From assembly GCF_001261715.1 (NCBI RefSeq), contig NZ_CVRU01000062.1, positions 1-64,000 of the forward strand: 64,000 nt of DNA, in the 5' to 3' direction. The notes beneath the pieces were generated by a model. The model was not told the DNA's origin. It saw nothing but the letters and a program-made list of their open reading frames with translations, and searched no databases. Position 1 is the stretch's first letter; every line of letters starts with the position of its first letter. Shown in pieces: positions 9,870-19,068 of the stretch. The position numbers were made by a program, and so were the translations under genes. The stretch is from Dysgonomonas sp. HGC4 (GTDB lineage: Bacteria; Bacteroidota; Bacteroidia; Bacteroidales; Dysgonomonadaceae).

Positions 9870-11498
9870 TCATTTCTTGATTATATCCGAAAGTTTTATT
9901 GCTTGAAAAGTCATGTGAGCCACACTGCTTTCATAGAATATGCCTACTGTTTCTTTGTCAATCATCGAAAGGCATGAGTATCCCCAACTGTAATCCTCAT
10001 CAAGTAAGATCTGCTGCTCGGGTAACCATGTGTTTCCACCATCTAAACTTGCTTTGATAGTTATATCTTTTCGCTCCTTTGTTGTATTTGGGTTTGAGAA
10101 TAATAGTATATCTTTCTTTAATACATTGTCTTTAGCTGCTACTTTTATGATACTAGCCATGCAAACAGGCTCTTGCAATGCTGAGCGAGACGATGGGTGT
10201 TCCGTCCATGTTTTTCCCATGTCTTTGGTTGTCGCTACTGCACGGCTTCCTCCTCTGTTGTCTCTCATATTTAGCATTAGCACGCCCGGTTCTATTTCTA
10301 CTACTTGTGCTTCGGTAGTGTTCGTTCGTGCATAATTATGTGTTTGCCATGTTTTACCATGGTCTTTACTGTATATGATTCCGGCATTGGGTATTCTTTC
10401 GGAGTCTATAAATTGACTTGCAAATACGATTGTTCCATCTTGCATGGTGATACCGTTTCCAGGGCCTTGAAGAAGAAAATACCATGAAGGGTCTTTCAGT
10501 TGAGGTGTAACATTGATTGGTTTTGACCATGTTTTGCCATCATCGTCACTTTTTACCATTACTAATTGAGCAGTTTGGTCTATACCCATTCCTTGTTGCG
10601 AGTTAAACCATGCTCTGCCATTGCCCATACCGTGAGTCCAAGCTGCAACGACCCAAATAGTACCAGTTGTTTTATCAACCAGAATTGCAGGATCGCCTAC
10701 ACCATTCTGAGCCTTAGGTAGTCCGCCGTATTCGTCAAAGTCCATGATGATGCGCATTGGCTCCCATGTTTGACCTTTGTCAACACTACGGCTCAATCCT
10801 ACATGAACATATTCTTGAAGGTCTGCACTATTATTATAGCGTACATCGTATACTCCAAGCATAGTTCCTTTATTGGAAGTTGCTAAACCCGGTATGCGAT
10901 AAGCAGCAGCTTTGTCGTCTCCTGCATGGCGAACGCCTATCCCTAATTTACGGCTAACCGATCTTTCTTTATCGAAAGCTATAATAGCTGATTTATTATC
11001 CAGAATAACGTCTGTTATATTTGCCTGTACGTTAGAAAGTAAAGAGGCATTGGGTTTCATCTCTATGCTTACCCAGAAATAATTAATACCCGGAAATAAT
11101 GGCTGATCGGCTGTAAGTGTAATCTCATTTTTGAGAGTACTTAATTCTGTCTTCTTTACAGAGTAGGAACTGTTTGCTGCAAAAGTATTTCCCGGCACAT
11201 CTTTAGAAATATATTGTACAGGGGCATAGAATGTTTTGCCTTCACGTTGCACACATTCAGTGCCGCTGTAGTATAACTTGATTGATTTTATTTCATTCAG
11301 ATTTACCTCCTTGTCAAGATTTACTTTGACGTTGTTTAGAACTTTGCTGTTTGCAGCATCCAATCGGATGTAAAATAGTACATTGTCTTGCCTGTCGGTT
11401 AGAATAGGAATTTGAGGTGCTTTTATTTTAACTGTATCACTTGCTGAATTTATTGTAAGTGATAATAAGAGAAAAAAGCTAAGGAATAAATTTTTCAT
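9870..11498 (-). CDS. nanH: GH33 sialidase (neuraminidase)
   Basis: An exo-alpha-sialidase of 542 residues, exported or surface-exposed. I chose the ATG at 11498 over an upstream in-frame one at 11621 because it gives a clean signal peptide (1-19); the upstream extension is charged and unlike a leader. Residues 25-175 form the N-terminal accessory domain of Bacteroides sialidases and 185-540 the six-bladed propeller. Visible features are the arginine of the YRIPGL motif (Arg201), five Asp boxes (S-x-D-x-G-x-T-W type) at about 238, 317, 377, 423 and 484, the DNRGG segment near 413, and GYSCL with a candidate nucleophile Tyr507. It is separated from the SusD gene by 216 bases containing a hairpin, so it may have partly independent expression. 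Confidence 0.92.
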   Translation of the reverse strand: MKNLFLSFFLLLSLTINSASDTVKIKAPQIPILTDRQDNVLFYIRLDAANSKVLNNVKVNLDKEVNLNEIKSIKLYYSGTECVQREGKTFYAPVQYISKDVPGNTFAANSSYSVKKTELSTLKNEITLTADQPLFPGINYFWVSIEMKPNASLLSNVQANITDVILDNKSAIIAFDKERSVSRKLGIGVRHAGDDKAAAYRIPGLATSNKGTMLGVYDVRYNNSADLQEYVHVGLSRSVDKGQTWEPMRIIMDFDEYGGLPKAQNGVGDPAILVDKTTGTIWVVAAWTHGMGNGRAWFNSQQGMGIDQTAQLVMVKSDDDGKTWSKPINVTPQLKDPSWYFLLQGPGNGITMQDGTIVFASQFIDSERIPNAGIIYSKDHGKTWQTHNYARTNTTEAQVVEIEPGVLMLNMRDNRGGSRAVATTKDMGKTWTEHPSSRSALQEPVCMASIIKVAAKDNVLKKDILLFSNPNTTKERKDITIKASLDGGNTWLPEQQILLDEDYSWGYSCLSMIDKETVGIFYESSVAHMTFQAIKLSDIIKK

Positions 11499-11670
11499 GG
11501 TTTTGTTTTTAGTAACGAGGAATATTCTATAAATATAACACTTTCCTTTACTGGTAGCAGCCTTGTTATTGATAAGTAACTGAAAATATCTAATGTCGTA
11601 TCTCAGAATCAGAACTATCATTTGTTGGTATGCTTACCCAAACGATAAAGAAGCCTGAGAGATTAACCAT

Positions 11671-11700
11671 AAAAGACTGCCCTGCACAAGGCAGTCTTTT
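11671..11700 (-). terminator. Hairpin between SusD-like gene and sialidase
   Basis: Arms 11671-11681 and 11690-11700 are exact 11-bp complements with an 8-base loop, 14 bases past the SusD stop codon. In the minus-strand transcript the distal arm ends in four U, so it could terminate or attenuate between the SusC/D pair and the hydrolase genes. The rest of 11499-11670 shows no exact TAnnTTTG promoter. Confidence 0.6.
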
Positions 11701-11714
11701 ATGAAAGGTTTTAT

Positions 11715-13220
11715 TTATTCATATCCAGGTGTTTGAGTCAATGCCGGATTTTTAGTTATTGTACTTTTGTCGATAGGCCAAAGCAAGCGAAGAGGGTTTA
11801 GAGGGTCGGCCAATGTATGTTTAAATACATATTCGTTTCCGAAGCGTCTTAGATCGTACCATCTTTTTCCTTCGAGGATAAATTCAAAGAATCTCTCTTC
11901 CAATATAGCGTCATTGATATTCTTATCTATTGCTTGATTAGGATATGCTATTGAGCTGTCATAATTGTCTCCGTATGCACGTTTTCTAACATCGTTTATT
12001 TCGTTCGCAGGATTTTCTCCTAATATTGCTTTCGCTTCTGCAAGCATCAAAAGTAAATCTGCATAGCGATAGATCGGATAATCGTCGGCGGCAACGCGTA
12101 CACTTCCATTCATTGTACCCGGATATTTTTTAGGATACGTACCTACTAATGTCAGTTTACCATCTACAAAGTCATATACTCCTTTTATGATTGCTCTCTT
12201 ACGTGAGTCTTTATCATTGAAGCGCGTATAGTTGGTTGTTTTAATTTGTAGACGCATCAAACCGAAGTTGTTTTCTACTGCTGTATTTATTTTTGTTCCC
12301 GTTTCATCGTAATAATTACGTAGGTACAAATCTCCCGGAAGTAGGTTATATGCATAGCTTCCTCCTAAAAGATTAGCTTCGTTTAACTGATTGTGAATTG
12401 CAAAAATAATTTCGTTGTTGCCTTTCTTACTGTAATCGAATACGTCGGTGTACTTAGGTTGTAAAGCTAATTCGGGAACATTCTTCTGAATATCAAGCAA
12501 TGCTTCTTTTACTTTTGCAGCATCTGCAGTTCCTCCGTTAAGCTGGCGACTGCTCCATAAATATACTTCTGCTTTCAGCATAAGTGCTGCTGGTTTAGAC
12601 CACAACGATTTAAGTTCCTTTATAGAGTAATCGTTCCCAAAAGAGTTTATAGAGGCATCTATATCTTTTTTGATATATTCCATAATCTCATTTGCAGGAG
12701 TGGCTGCTTTGTCGAGCTTTCCGATTTCGAAACTCTCACTTGGTTCTTCTGTATAAACAGCAGCCCCCCATGTGCGGTATAGTTGAAAGAAATAATAAGC
12801 GCGCATAGCGTAAGCTTGTCCCAAATAGTAAGCCTTAGCATTATCCGTTAGAACATTGGTTGCATTTGCTTTTTTGATGAAAAGATTAACCTGATTGATA
12901 TTTGTATAGAAACCACCGTAATTAGATATCCCCGGATTATCTATATTAAGTGTATTGAAGGGGAATCTTTCCATACCTTGCGAAGCTTCACCTCCAAAGG
13001 CTTGGTCTCCAAAAATATCGCTTCGTCCATCACCCATTAAAAAGAAATTCCAAGCATGAGTTCTAAATCTGCTGTGCATACCATACATAAATGCATCGAA
13101 GTGTTCTTCGGTCTTCCAATAGTTTTTGTCCGTAATCTCGCTGGTCGGCTCAATATCTAAATCTGTACATCCACTTAGCAGGAAGAGCGATGTCAGAATA
13201 TATAAAAATATATTTTTCAT
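11715..13220 (-). CDS. nanU: SusD/RagB-family sialoglycan-binding lipoprotein (NanU-like)
   Basis: A 501-residue surface glycan-binding lipoprotein that caps the SusC barrel. The lipobox LSGC places the lipidated cysteine at residue 18, followed by an acidic stretch (DLDIEPT) typical of surface-exported lipoproteins. The N-terminal helical SusD-like region (about 90-250, including AMRAYYFFQLYRTWG near 130) and the C-terminal RagB signatures (DYPIYRYADLLLMLAEA and RFFEFILEGKRWYDLRRFG) are clear. It follows its SusC partner by 112 bases. Ligand specificity for sialic acid or sialylated glycans is inferred from the operon, by analogy with Tannerella forsythia NanU. Confidence 0.88.
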   Translation of the reverse strand: MKNIFLYILTSLFLLSGCTDLDIEPTSEITDKNYWKTEEHFDAFMYGMHSRFRTHAWNFFLMGDGRSDIFGDQAFGGEASQGMERFPFNTLNIDNPGISNYGGFYTNINQVNLFIKKANATNVLTDNAKAYYLGQAYAMRAYYFFQLYRTWGAAVYTEEPSESFEIGKLDKAATPANEIMEYIKKDIDASINSFGNDYSIKELKSLWSKPAALMLKAEVYLWSSRQLNGGTADAAKVKEALLDIQKNVPELALQPKYTDVFDYSKKGNNEIIFAIHNQLNEANLLGGSYAYNLLPGDLYLRNYYDETGTKINTAVENNFGLMRLQIKTTNYTRFNDKDSRKRAIIKGVYDFVDGKLTLVGTYPKKYPGTMNGSVRVAADDYPIYRYADLLLMLAEAKAILGENPANEINDVRKRAYGDNYDSSIAYPNQAIDKNINDAILEERFFEFILEGKRWYDLRRFGNEYVFKHTLADPLNPLRLLWPIDKSTITKNPALTQTPGYE

Positions 13221-13332
13221 TGTTTTCTGATTTATTAGTTATTAAGTAAATAGAAGTATTTAATGATATATTTTCGGTTGATAACAATCGATAATTATTA
13301 TACTTACCAAAGTTGTAAATAGGTTTTAGGCA

Positions 13333-16300
13333 TTAAAATGCAACTTGAATACCAAACAATATACTTCTAGGAACAGGATAACGTCCGTTGTCGATGCCGC
13401 CACGTCCATTCGCTTGATAATCTACTGCCGGCTCGGGCGATGTACCGTCATAACCAGTTATGTAGAAGAGGTTTTGTCCGGTTACACTAAGTGTCATATC
13501 GCTCATGTAGGCTTTGCTGATTAGGCTTTTAGGCAATTTATAGCTTAGCGAAAGTTCTCTCAACGATAGGTAATCTCCCTTTTCATAGAACAGAGAACTG
13601 TTGTTGTGCAAGGCAGTACCTCCATTATTGGAACGTGTAATATTTTTCTTTGATAATTGATCAGCATAATAGAACTTAGGATATTTGGCATTTGGATTAC
13701 TTTCCGACCAAGAATCTTTTACTTCTGATATGATATTAAATGTTCCTTGATATTGACCTAGCGAACGAGCTTTAAGATCATTATAAATAGTGTGACCTAA
13801 GACAAAGTCGAAACGAGTATAGAGTGAGAAGTTTTTGAATGATAGTGACGATGAAAATCCTCCTGTCCAGTTAGGGAAAATGTTTCCTACTTTTACTCTG
13901 TCATACGAATTTATGATTCCATCATTGTTTAAATCTGCCCATTTCACATCTCCCGGTTCTATTTGCTGTTTTCCAGTTTTATTAGCTAGAGCATTCCATG
14001 CATCAGGCCCGTATAATTCTCCAATAGCATCGTAACGATTAGCTGCATTTGCTTTTATATCATCCCAATCTGTAAATAAACGCTCATGCTTGTAGGCATA
14101 TATTTCACCAAGTTGTTGTCCTTCCTGATATCCTCCTGCCCAGATGTTTTTGCCACTTTTAGGGTCATATATTTCATGCCCTCCTTGGCGGTTATTTTCC
14201 AATCCGTTATTGGGTAACTTGAGTATCTTGTTAGATACAAATGCCGCATTGGCTGAAAAATCCCAGCTAAATCCTTTTGGATTATTCAGAATGTTGAATT
14301 TTGCTTCTATCTCAAAACCTCTGTTTTGGATGGTTCCCAAATTTGTTTTAAATGAATCGAATCCTGTATAGCCTGGTAAATCAAGGTCGGTAAGCAAATC
14401 TTCTGTTTTACGATTATAGTAATCGAATATCAGATAAATACGGTTCTGGAGAAGTCCAAGATCAAGTCCAACACCAAAAGTTTTACTTTTTTCCCAACGC
14501 AGATTGTTGTTTACAACACCTGTATTTAGAAATCCTGTATTCTCGTTATATGCAGTCTGAGTTTTATAGATACCGTATACATCAAAATTGCCAATACCAT
14601 TTACATTACCATTAGTACCATAAGTTATACGTGGTTTTACAACAGATACTGTTTTTTCGATACTGGAATTTTTGAAGAAGGCTTCTTCGTGCATATTCCA
14701 TCCTCCCGAAATACCGGGAAAGAATCCCCAACGGTTATCTGATAATTTAGATATACCATCGTAACGAGCCACAAGCGACAGCATATAACGATAGTTGAAA
14801 TTATAGTTGATACGTGAGAAAGCCGATACTATCTTATAATCTGTTTTAGATGACGAGATAGATGTTTTCTCCGAAACTACGTTTAGGGTAGGGATGTCAT
14901 CACTTGGAGCACCTCTTCCGGCAGCCGAAAATTCAGAATAGTTATTCTCAAATATCTCTCCCCCGATCATGGCATCTAAATTGTGCTTTTTGGCAAAAGA
15001 TTCTGTGAATGTTAATGTTGCATTATGTTGTACCTGATAGCTTTTGGTTAATCTAAACATAGATTCTCTATTACTATCGGGTGTAGCACGATTTTGTAAC
15101 TGGAATTTCTTATCAAATGATTCGAATTGGTAATCAACATAGTACAAAGAGCTATTTTCATTCAAGAAGAGTTTCTTAGGTATTAGCTCTAATTGCGCTC
15201 CTATATTGAATGTTGTTTTTCTGGTTTTATTTTTGCGGCTAAGTTTTTCTTTCCAATATAAAGGGTTACCGTCCGATTTGCTAAAACCTGATGCTGGGTT
15301 ACCATCTTCGTCATAAGGATTCCATGTAGGCCAAATACTCATTGATCGGTAGAATAATTCAAATTCACCCGTTTCACCCGAGTTATTACCTGTCCATAAA
15401 TTAGGTGAGCTCGATTGAGAGAATATACCTCCCGCATTAACTGTTAATATGGAATTGATTTTGTACGAACCGTTAATAGTTCCACTAAAACGTTCATAAT
15501 TTGTACCTACAACCTGTCCGTCTTCTTTGTAGTATCCAAGAGTAGATGCAAATGTACCTTTTTCAGTTCCTCCTGAGAAGCTTAAGTAATGGTCTTGCAT
15601 AGATGCCGGATCGTTGAAAGCATCTTCACGCATTTGTCCTCCATAATCTTTAAATATAAGAGTTTGGCTTTCATCATAAGGGTCAGTCATAGATTTCCAT
15701 CCCTCGCCTAATAACTGCTTGTTGTCATTGGTCATTTTAGCAATAGAGAAAAGCCCACCTGAGTTTAAGCCATATCCGTTTTGATTCTCAATACCGGCAC
15801 GTCCGGTACGTTTGTATCCCAAACGATTATAGTATATATAATCTTCGGCATTAAGGAAGTCATATCCTTTTCGAGCATAACTAGGTCCACCTCTAAATTT
15901 GTAGGCTACTTGTGCTTGTCCTTCTTTTCCTTTTTTTGTGGTTACAAGAATAACTCCATTATTGGCACGAGATCCGTAGATAGCAGTAGATGCAGCGTCT
16001 TTTAATACCTCAATCGATTCTATATCCGAAGGGTTGAAATCGTCCAAAGAACGTATAATTCCATCAATAACAACCAGAGGGCCTTCCAAAGGTTTATTGA
16101 TAGAAGCTCCACCTCTTAATACGATATTGGGGCTGCTACCGGGTTTTCCCGAAGTATTTATTACACGCAGACCACTCACTGTACCTTGTAAAGAGGAAGC
16201 TGCATTTGCCATTACCGATGTTTTGAGAACTTTGTCATCTAATTTAGATATAGAGTTACTCATCAGCGATCTTTTCTGGCTGGTTCCATATCCGGTTATG

Positions 16301-16611
16301 ATAACTTCGTCCAGAATTTGTGAATCTTCTTGCATCACAATCCGCAAGTTGCTTTGATTTTGTGGTGAGATAGTTTGAGATTTATATCCTAAAAAGCTAA
16401 CCGTTATTTTGCTGTCGGGTTTAGCTAATTCGAGAGAGAAATGTCCGTCGATATCGACCATTGTTCCATTTGCTGATCCTACTTCGGTAACCGTTGCTCC
16501 GATAATAGGCTCATTATTTGTGTCAACTACAGTTCCTGTAATCGACTTTGTCTGTGCTATTATCTGCAAGGATAAACACAAACAAAATAATAATACCAAA
16601 AAGTTTCTCAT
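13333..16611 (-). CDS. nanO: SusC/RagA-family TonB-dependent outer-membrane importer (NanO-like)
   Basis: A 1092-residue TonB-dependent transporter that imports the ligand held by the SusD-like partner. A signal peptide (1-20) is followed by a carboxypeptidase-regulatory-like Ig domain (about 23-95), a TonB-box-like segment DEVIITGYG (101-109), the plug (about 115-228) with the SusC signature around IESIEVLKDAASTAIYGSRA, and a beta-barrel ending in aromatic-terminated GIQVAF. No N-terminal extension for an anti-sigma partner is present, and no sigma/anti-sigma genes are nearby, so regulation is more likely through the ROK protein. It lies 30 bases after the epimerase. Confidence 0.92.
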   Translation of the reverse strand: MRNFLVLLFCLCLSLQIIAQTKSITGTVVDTNNEPIIGATVTEVGSANGTMVDIDGHFSLELAKPDSKITVSFLGYKSQTISPQNQSNLRIVMQEDSQILDEVIITGYGTSQKRSLMSNSISKLDDKVLKTSVMANAASSLQGTVSGLRVINTSGKPGSSPNIVLRGGASINKPLEGPLVVIDGIIRSLDDFNPSDIESIEVLKDAASTAIYGSRANNGVILVTTKKGKEGQAQVAYKFRGGPSYARKGYDFLNAEDYIYYNRLGYKRTGRAGIENQNGYGLNSGGLFSIAKMTNDNKQLLGEGWKSMTDPYDESQTLIFKDYGGQMREDAFNDPASMQDHYLSFSGGTEKGTFASTLGYYKEDGQVVGTNYERFSGTINGSYKINSILTVNAGGIFSQSSSPNLWTGNNSGETGEFELFYRSMSIWPTWNPYDEDGNPASGFSKSDGNPLYWKEKLSRKNKTRKTTFNIGAQLELIPKKLFLNENSSLYYVDYQFESFDKKFQLQNRATPDSNRESMFRLTKSYQVQHNATLTFTESFAKKHNLDAMIGGEIFENNYSEFSAAGRGAPSDDIPTLNVVSEKTSISSSKTDYKIVSAFSRINYNFNYRYMLSLVARYDGISKLSDNRWGFFPGISGGWNMHEEAFFKNSSIEKTVSVVKPRITYGTNGNVNGIGNFDVYGIYKTQTAYNENTGFLNTGVVNNNLRWEKSKTFGVGLDLGLLQNRIYLIFDYYNRKTEDLLTDLDLPGYTGFDSFKTNLGTIQNRGFEIEAKFNILNNPKGFSWDFSANAAFVSNKILKLPNNGLENNRQGGHEIYDPKSGKNIWAGGYQEGQQLGEIYAYKHERLFTDWDDIKANAANRYDAIGELYGPDAWNALANKTGKQQIEPGDVKWADLNNDGIINSYDRVKVGNIFPNWTGGFSSSLSFKNFSLYTRFDFVLGHTIYNDLKARSLGQYQGTFNIISEVKDSWSESNPNAKYPKFYYADQLSKKNITRSNNGGTALHNNSSLFYEKGDYLSLRELSLSYKLPKSLISKAYMSDMTLSVTGQNLFYITGYDGTSPEPAVDYQANGRGGIDNGRYPVPRSILFGIQVAF

Positions 16612-16641
16612 AGAAGTGAATAATTAGATTTAATAAAAAAG

Positions 16642-17850
16642 TTAATATAATTGAGGAGAGGTAATATTGCTCGTAATTATTTCATGGCATATCTGATACG
16701 ATTTTATCATCATGCGTGGTATATGAAAAGGTCCTTTAAACAGATTGCCTTTAGCCGATTGAGATACAGTTCCGTCATAATGTAGATAGCCAAACCATTC
16801 ACCGTATTCCTTATCTGGAAAATGAGAATAAGTATAATCGCTGATTTGCTTATGCATTTCTAGATACTTCGGGTTCTTTGTTGCCTGATAAGCATATAGA
16901 GTAGCTATGATAGTTTCTGTTTGAGGCCACCAGAATTTCATGTCGTGCGAATAATCCTGAGGAGGCAGGTTTTTGCAATCTTTAAAATTGCTTATTCCTC
17001 CTTTTTCTTTGTCCCAGCCCCATTCCCAAGACCAGTCGAGAATAGTTGTAGCAGTCTTAACCATCTCAGCATCCCAATTTCGGTATTTGGCTTCTTCCAA
17101 TATAAACCATGCGGTTTCGATACAATGTCCCGGATTTATGGTTCTTCCTAATGTGCTGTCTATAAATTCTCCGTTAGGTCCTACGGTTTCCAATAGAGCT
17201 TTAAATTCGGGATGTATGAAATCTTTACAAATAGAATCTATTGATTCGTTGATCTGAGTATCAAGGCTAGGGTCTTTAATAGCTTCGCGTATTCTGCTCG
17301 CTGTATTTATAAGAATCATAACAAGGGAATGTCCTTGCATGTCAACTGTTTTTTCGTACTTCGGAGCTAATAGTCCGGGTGTGTTTATTAGTCTTAGCAT
17401 ATTCTTAAATAAGGCAAGTGCTTTTTTTGCATAGCTAGTATCACCCGAAGCAATAGCATATTCAGACATGGCTATGGCAGCAAATGTTTCTGAAAATATA
17501 TATCTGCGTTTTCTTATTGGTTGCCCTGTATTGGTTACTTCAAAAAACATTCGACCATCGGTATCAAAGCAATGTTTTTCTATAAAATCGATTGTTAGCT
17601 TAGATGCTTTCAACCATTCGGGTTTTCTTTCGATAGTGTTGTATGCAAAAGCACAGACGAATGCAAACCGTCCTTGAAACCAAACAGACTTTGTGGTATC
17701 AATCAGCGATCCATCTCTGTTAAGGCAGGTATAAACGCCTCCGTTTACTTTGTCTAAACCGTTGGTTAACCAAAAAGGCATTATATCTTCGATCAGATCT
17801 TTTCGATATCTTTCTGCCCAGTCTTTTATGTATTGATTTGTCGCTGTCAT
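16642..17850 (-). CDS. nanE: AGE-family epimerase (N-acetylmannosamine/N-acetylglucosamine 2-epimerase)
   Basis: A 402-residue cytosolic (alpha/alpha)6-barrel protein of the N-acylglucosamine 2-epimerase (renin-binding protein) family, interconverting unphosphorylated ManNAc and GlcNAc. No signal peptide is present. Signature positions include RFAFVCAFAY (61-70), RRYIFSETFAA (114-124), NPGHCIETAW (238-247, His241) and FHIPRMM (374-380, His375), matching the two conserved catalytic histidines of the family. It lies 79 bases after the lyase gene. It is unrelated to the ManNAc-6-phosphate epimerase of enterobacteria, which fits the absence of a ManNAc kinase here. Confidence 0.88.
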   Translation of the reverse strand: MTATNQYIKDWAERYRKDLIEDIMPFWLTNGLDKVNGGVYTCLNRDGSLIDTTKSVWFQGRFAFVCAFAYNTIERKPEWLKASKLTIDFIEKHCFDTDGRMFFEVTNTGQPIRKRRYIFSETFAAIAMSEYAIASGDTSYAKKALALFKNMLRLINTPGLLAPKYEKTVDMQGHSLVMILINTASRIREAIKDPSLDTQINESIDSICKDFIHPEFKALLETVGPNGEFIDSTLGRTINPGHCIETAWFILEEAKYRNWDAEMVKTATTILDWSWEWGWDKEKGGISNFKDCKNLPPQDYSHDMKFWWPQTETIIATLYAYQATKNPKYLEMHKQISDYTYSHFPDKEYGEWFGYLHYDGTVSQSAKGNLFKGPFHIPRMMIKSYQICHEIITSNITSPQLY

Positions 17851-17929
17851 TATTTAAAAAGTGTATAAGAGTATCCTGTCAGCAATGAAATTGTTGACTA
17901 AACTGTTTGTATTTAAGATGTTCTGTTTT

Positions 17930-18847
17930 TTAGAGCTTATTGCATCTCTCGAAGAAATTTATGTTTTCTAGTTCCTTTTTCATATTAGATTCTTCCTCAT
18001 CAGTCATATTCTGAAATGGGGTACGATTCTTACCCAGATCTAAGCCTATCAGTTTCATAATTCTTTTTCCGCCTACAATATTTCCTCTGTAATGGCAGAT
18101 CACGTTTATTACATCTTGTGAGAAATTTTGTAATTCTCTGGCTTTTTCGAGATTGCCGGCATTCCATGCAGAAATAATTTCGGTCAAGGCTTTTCCGTTG
18201 TAGTTTGTTGTTCCACCTATTCCTCCTTCGGCTCCGCCCATTGCCAAACATGGTAATATGGTTTCGTCCTGCCCATGTAACATGTCGAACTTACCATTTT
18301 TATATAATCGACACTGATTGTATTCGTATATACTTTCGTAAGTGTATTTTATTCCGGCAAAGTTTGGAATACGGCCATCTACTGCTTCCAGAAAAGAAAC
18401 CATAGGTAAATAAACTCCGTTGAATGCAGGAATATGATAGAAATAGAAAGGTAGTTGGGGAGATCCGCATGCAATTTCTTCGCAATACTTTACAAGTTCT
18501 TCAATTCGCGCTACTTTAGGAAATGGAGATGCCATTGCACCTATGCCCCATGCACCTATTTGTTGTGCATGTTTAGCTAATTCGAAACTCGATTTTACGC
18601 AAGTGCTGCCTACGTGTACTATTACTTTAAAATCTTTGGGTGCGGTTTTTACCCATCTTTCAGCTATTAGTTTTCGTTCGTCATCAGTAAGTAGGTAACC
18701 TTCTCCTGATGAGCCATTGATGAAGACACCTTTCAGTCCGTTTTTAGCAAGCATGTGTCCGTAAGCTTCTATCGGTTCAAGGTTTATTTCTCCATTTTCA
18801 AGAAAAGGAGTAAATGGTGCGTTTATCAAACCTTTTATTCTTTCCAT
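17930..18847 (-). CDS. nanA: N-acetylneuraminate lyase
   Basis: A 305-residue class I aldolase cleaving sialic acid to ManNAc and pyruvate. I chose the ATG at 18847 (MERIKGL); the in-frame ATG at 18898 would overlap the -7 promoter element and add an unlikely leader. Visible family features are NGSSGEGYLLT (44-54, carboxylate-binding loop), YHIP with Tyr137, and FAGIKYTY with the Schiff-base Lys167. GGAEGGIGGTTN further on is also typical. It is the first gene of the minus-strand operon, about 43 bases from the predicted transcription start. It corresponds to NanL of Bacteroides fragilis. Confidence 0.92.
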   Translation of the reverse strand: MERIKGLINAPFTPFLENGEINLEPIEAYGHMLAKNGLKGVFINGSSGEGYLLTDDERKLIAERWVKTAPKDFKVIVHVGSTCVKSSFELAKHAQQIGAWGIGAMASPFPKVARIEELVKYCEEIACGSPQLPFYFYHIPAFNGVYLPMVSFLEAVDGRIPNFAGIKYTYESIYEYNQCRLYKNGKFDMLHGQDETILPCLAMGGAEGGIGGTTNYNGKALTEIISAWNAGNLEKARELQNFSQDVINVICHYRGNIVGGKRIMKLIGLDLGKNRTPFQNMTDEEESNMKKELENINFFERCNKL

Positions 18848-18895
18848 AGTGATTGTGTATTTTAAGATTATTATAGTATAAGAAATGTTATATCG

Positions 18896-18925
18896 CAAAT
18901 ATATTAATTAAAATAATTTAATCAA
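18896..18925 (-). promoter_or_regulatory. Promoter of the sialic acid operon
   Basis: Read on the minus strand, TATATTTG (18896-18903) matches the Bacteroidetes -7 element TAnnTTTG exactly. A TTG -33 element (18923-18925) lies 19 bases upstream, the usual spacing. Transcription would start near 18890, about 43 bases before the lyase ATG. Confidence 0.7.
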
Positions 18926-18935
18926 CCATATTTAA

Positions 18936-18947
18936 TAAAATATTTTA
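18936..18947. promoter_or_regulatory. AT-only palindrome, candidate ROK operator
   Basis: TAAAATATTTTA is a perfect 12-bp palindrome between the two divergent promoters, 11 bases upstream of the -33 element of the lyase operon. Flanking TTAA motifs extend the partial symmetry. Its position suits a regulator bound between nanA and the ROK gene. The surroundings are very AT-rich, so chance is possible. Confidence 0.35.
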
Positions 18948-19032
18948 GTTAATAATGAAATGATGGTTAATTTATTTCTTTAATAAGCTCTTCAAACGAT
19001 GTATTTATTGCTATGTTGATTCAATATTTTGC

Positions 19033-19040
19033 TACATTTG
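19033..19040 (+). promoter_or_regulatory. Promoter of the ROK gene
   Basis: TACATTTG matches the TAnnTTTG -7 element exactly, about 29 bases before the ATG at 19069. A weak TTG at 19008-19010 lies 22 bases upstream. Confidence 0.55.
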
Positions 19041-19068
19041 TATTAATGGAAAACATAACCCAAACAGT

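Noticed and set aside
11499-11621. Longer sialidase start at 11621
   Set aside because: The extra 41 residues are basic and non-leader-like, and would bury the good signal peptide that begins at the ATG at 11498.
11640-11648. TATCGTTTG on the minus strand as a sialidase promoter
   Set aside because: The -7 element needs two bases between TA and TTTG and this has three; no -33 element at the right distance.
18848-18898. Longer lyase start at 18898
   Set aside because: It overlaps the predicted -7 element and adds 17 residues absent from the lyase family.
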